A DNA stretch of 55,518 nt from Scytalidium lignicola. Its lineage: Eukaryota; Ascomycota; Leotiomycetes. A program made the position numbers and the translations under genes. The stretch lies in contig NCSJ02000286.1 of the NCBI GenBank assembly GCA_002812745.2, forward strand, positions 1-55,518, in the 5' to 3' direction. This document shows, one piece after another, positions 54,371-55,518 of this stretch; position 1 is the first letter of the stretch, and every line of letters begins with the position of its first letter. Below the pieces are notes generated by a model, which did no database searches, was not told the origin of the DNA, and saw nothing but the letters and a program-made list of their open reading frames with translations.

Positions 54371-55518
54371 GTTAGAACAAGAGTTATTAAGATTATAAAG
54401 TAAAAAAATATTTAAGAACCTCTTCAAGGTAAAGATTGATTAAAGTGTTATTTAAGCAGTATTCTTAAGCTTACTGAGTATAATATAATATTTAATATCA
54501 AGTAAGAAAAGCTTNAAAACTCTCTTAAGGAATTAACTTGTTAAAAAAGAGAATACTCTTTAAATTGAGGTTTGATATATTATTGACTTTGATTTATACA
54601 ATGAACTTGTACTTGTTTCAACTATAAAGTTAGCTTTACCAGAGAAATTACTTTTAAAATGAATTTTTCAAGCTTTAACAAAGAATAAATTCAAAAACAA
54701 AGTTATAACTCTTATAACTAAACAATTATAAAGTATAACCAAGATTCAGATCAAAGAATTGAACTAAATAATTGAAGATTAATTTATATATAAAATTGTA
54801 CATACATTATTTAAGTATTATCATTATAAGATAATAAGTAATAAGAGAATCAAGTATACTCTGATTTTGATAATAATAATAAAAGTATAAGTAAATAAGA
54901 TTAAAAAGAATAGATTAACATTAAAAGCTTTATCTTTAAAGATAATTTGCATAATTAGAGAAAAGGAAAACTAATATCTTACTTTATAACAAAAGAAAGA
55001 AAAAGTAAAGTAATTAAGGTTTAGAAATGTTTTATTAATATTATTATATAATAGTAATATTATCTTTAACATAAGAACCTTAACCTTTTTAAATCAACTA
55101 ACAAGTTAAGGTTAAACTAACTTATTTAATAAAGAATCAATTTGTTTATCAAGCTTTATTCAACTTAATTATAATAATGAAGGTTTAATTTTGTTATTTA
55201 TTGAATATATATATAAATATCTTCTTTTACATTAAAAAAGTAATAAGATTGAATTAGTACTCAAAATTCTATTAGACTAAGATATCCTTCTTATTTTATT
55301 TAACTAACTTAATGATAATTAACTTAAATTATATGGTTTTTTATATAGAGTTATTATAATTGTTTAAATGTATATACTAAGATAGAAAAAGGAATATAAG
55401 AATTACTTTGATTTATTAATCTTTATAGTAATTCTTATAGATTTAAAGGTTTAATAACTTTTATTATATATAGTAAAACTAATTAGATTTTTGTATTTTC
55501 AATTATTTAATAACTTGA

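Larger units (their letters stand above)
53802..55518. mobile_element. Second copy of the nested Tc1-like transposon, cut by window end
   Basis: Begins with the 109-bp TIR (53802-53910), preceded by TA, and follows copy 1 (3070-4829) base for base up to the window end, with some small deletions (for example near 54830). Differences are overwhelmingly C/T and G/A. This copy has kept more C and G near the left end, so it is less damaged there. The DDE transposase relic would lie just beyond the window. Confidence 0.88.

Noticed and set aside
1..55518. CRISPR arrays, bacterial operons and ribosome binding sites
   Set aside because: Spliceosomal introns throughout show a eukaryotic nuclear sequence. 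No spaced direct repeats of CRISPR type were seen.

Overview
The window looks like a chromosomal segment of a filamentous ascomycete (Pezizomycotina). The genes have many short introns of about 48-100 bp with GT/AG ends and CTAAC-like branch points. There are Zn2Cys6 (GAL4-type) regulators, an F-box gene and a fungal AAA ATPase. The transposons are AT-rich and full of stops, and differ between copies almost only by C-to-T and G-to-A changes, the signature of repeat-induced point mutation (RIP). I cannot name the species.

Layout. (1) 1-6.15 kb is a nest of dead Tc1/mariner/pogo-type DNA transposons: an edge-truncated Tc1-like element, a Fot1/pogo-like element with 47-bp inverted ends, and a MITE-like element split by a 2.9-kb element whose second copy closes the window at 53.8-55.5 kb. 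(2) 6.3-9.15 kb holds an AAA ATPase gene. (3) 9.7-11.6 kb is a scrapyard: an N-terminal HOG1-type MAP kinase fragment, one copy of a dispersed repeat, and an ORF broken by a MITE. (4) 11.8-12.7 kb is an intron-less, GC-rich NmrA-like reductase, followed by an F-box gene at 14.6-16.2 kb. (5) 18.4-48.5 kb is a dense catabolic gene cluster. (6) 49.4-53.1 kb has a membrane-protein fragment, the second copy of the dispersed repeat, and a divergent pair of unrecognised genes. (7) 53.8 kb to the end is the RIP-damaged transposon copy.

The cluster (14 genes in about 30 kb) reads, in order: sugar-porter-type MFS transporter, acyl-CoA thioesterase, Zn2Cys6 regulator, acyl-CoA/4-coumarate-CoA ligase-like enzyme, type III CoA-transferase/AMACR-like enzyme (C-terminal AKL), 3-dehydroshikimate dehydratase, Gfo/Idh/MocA oxidoreductase, quinate/shikimate dehydrogenase, Old Yellow Enzyme-type flavin reductase (C-terminal SKL), a second Zn2Cys6 regulator, a second MFS transporter, an FAD-binding fumarate-reductase-type flavoprotein, a second dehydroshikimate dehydratase-like enzyme and an SDR. 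The family assignments come from motifs in the translations. The joint function is inference. Quinate/shikimate would flow to protocatechuate through the quinate dehydrogenase and the dehydratases (the dehydroquinase must be elsewhere). A CoA ligase, CoA-transferase, thioesterase and OYE, two of them with peroxisomal targeting tails, would treat an acid linked to it. A substrate such as a hydroxycinnamoyl-quinate ester (chlorogenate-like) or a hydroaromatic acid handled as its CoA thioester fits this mix. Several promoters of the first half share an ATTCCGA/TCGGAAT motif.

Caveats: 14 single N bases all abut A/T homopolymers and look like unresolved run lengths, so reading-frame breaks at those points are suspect. 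Gene models are hand-spliced. Where exon sums divide by three I say so.
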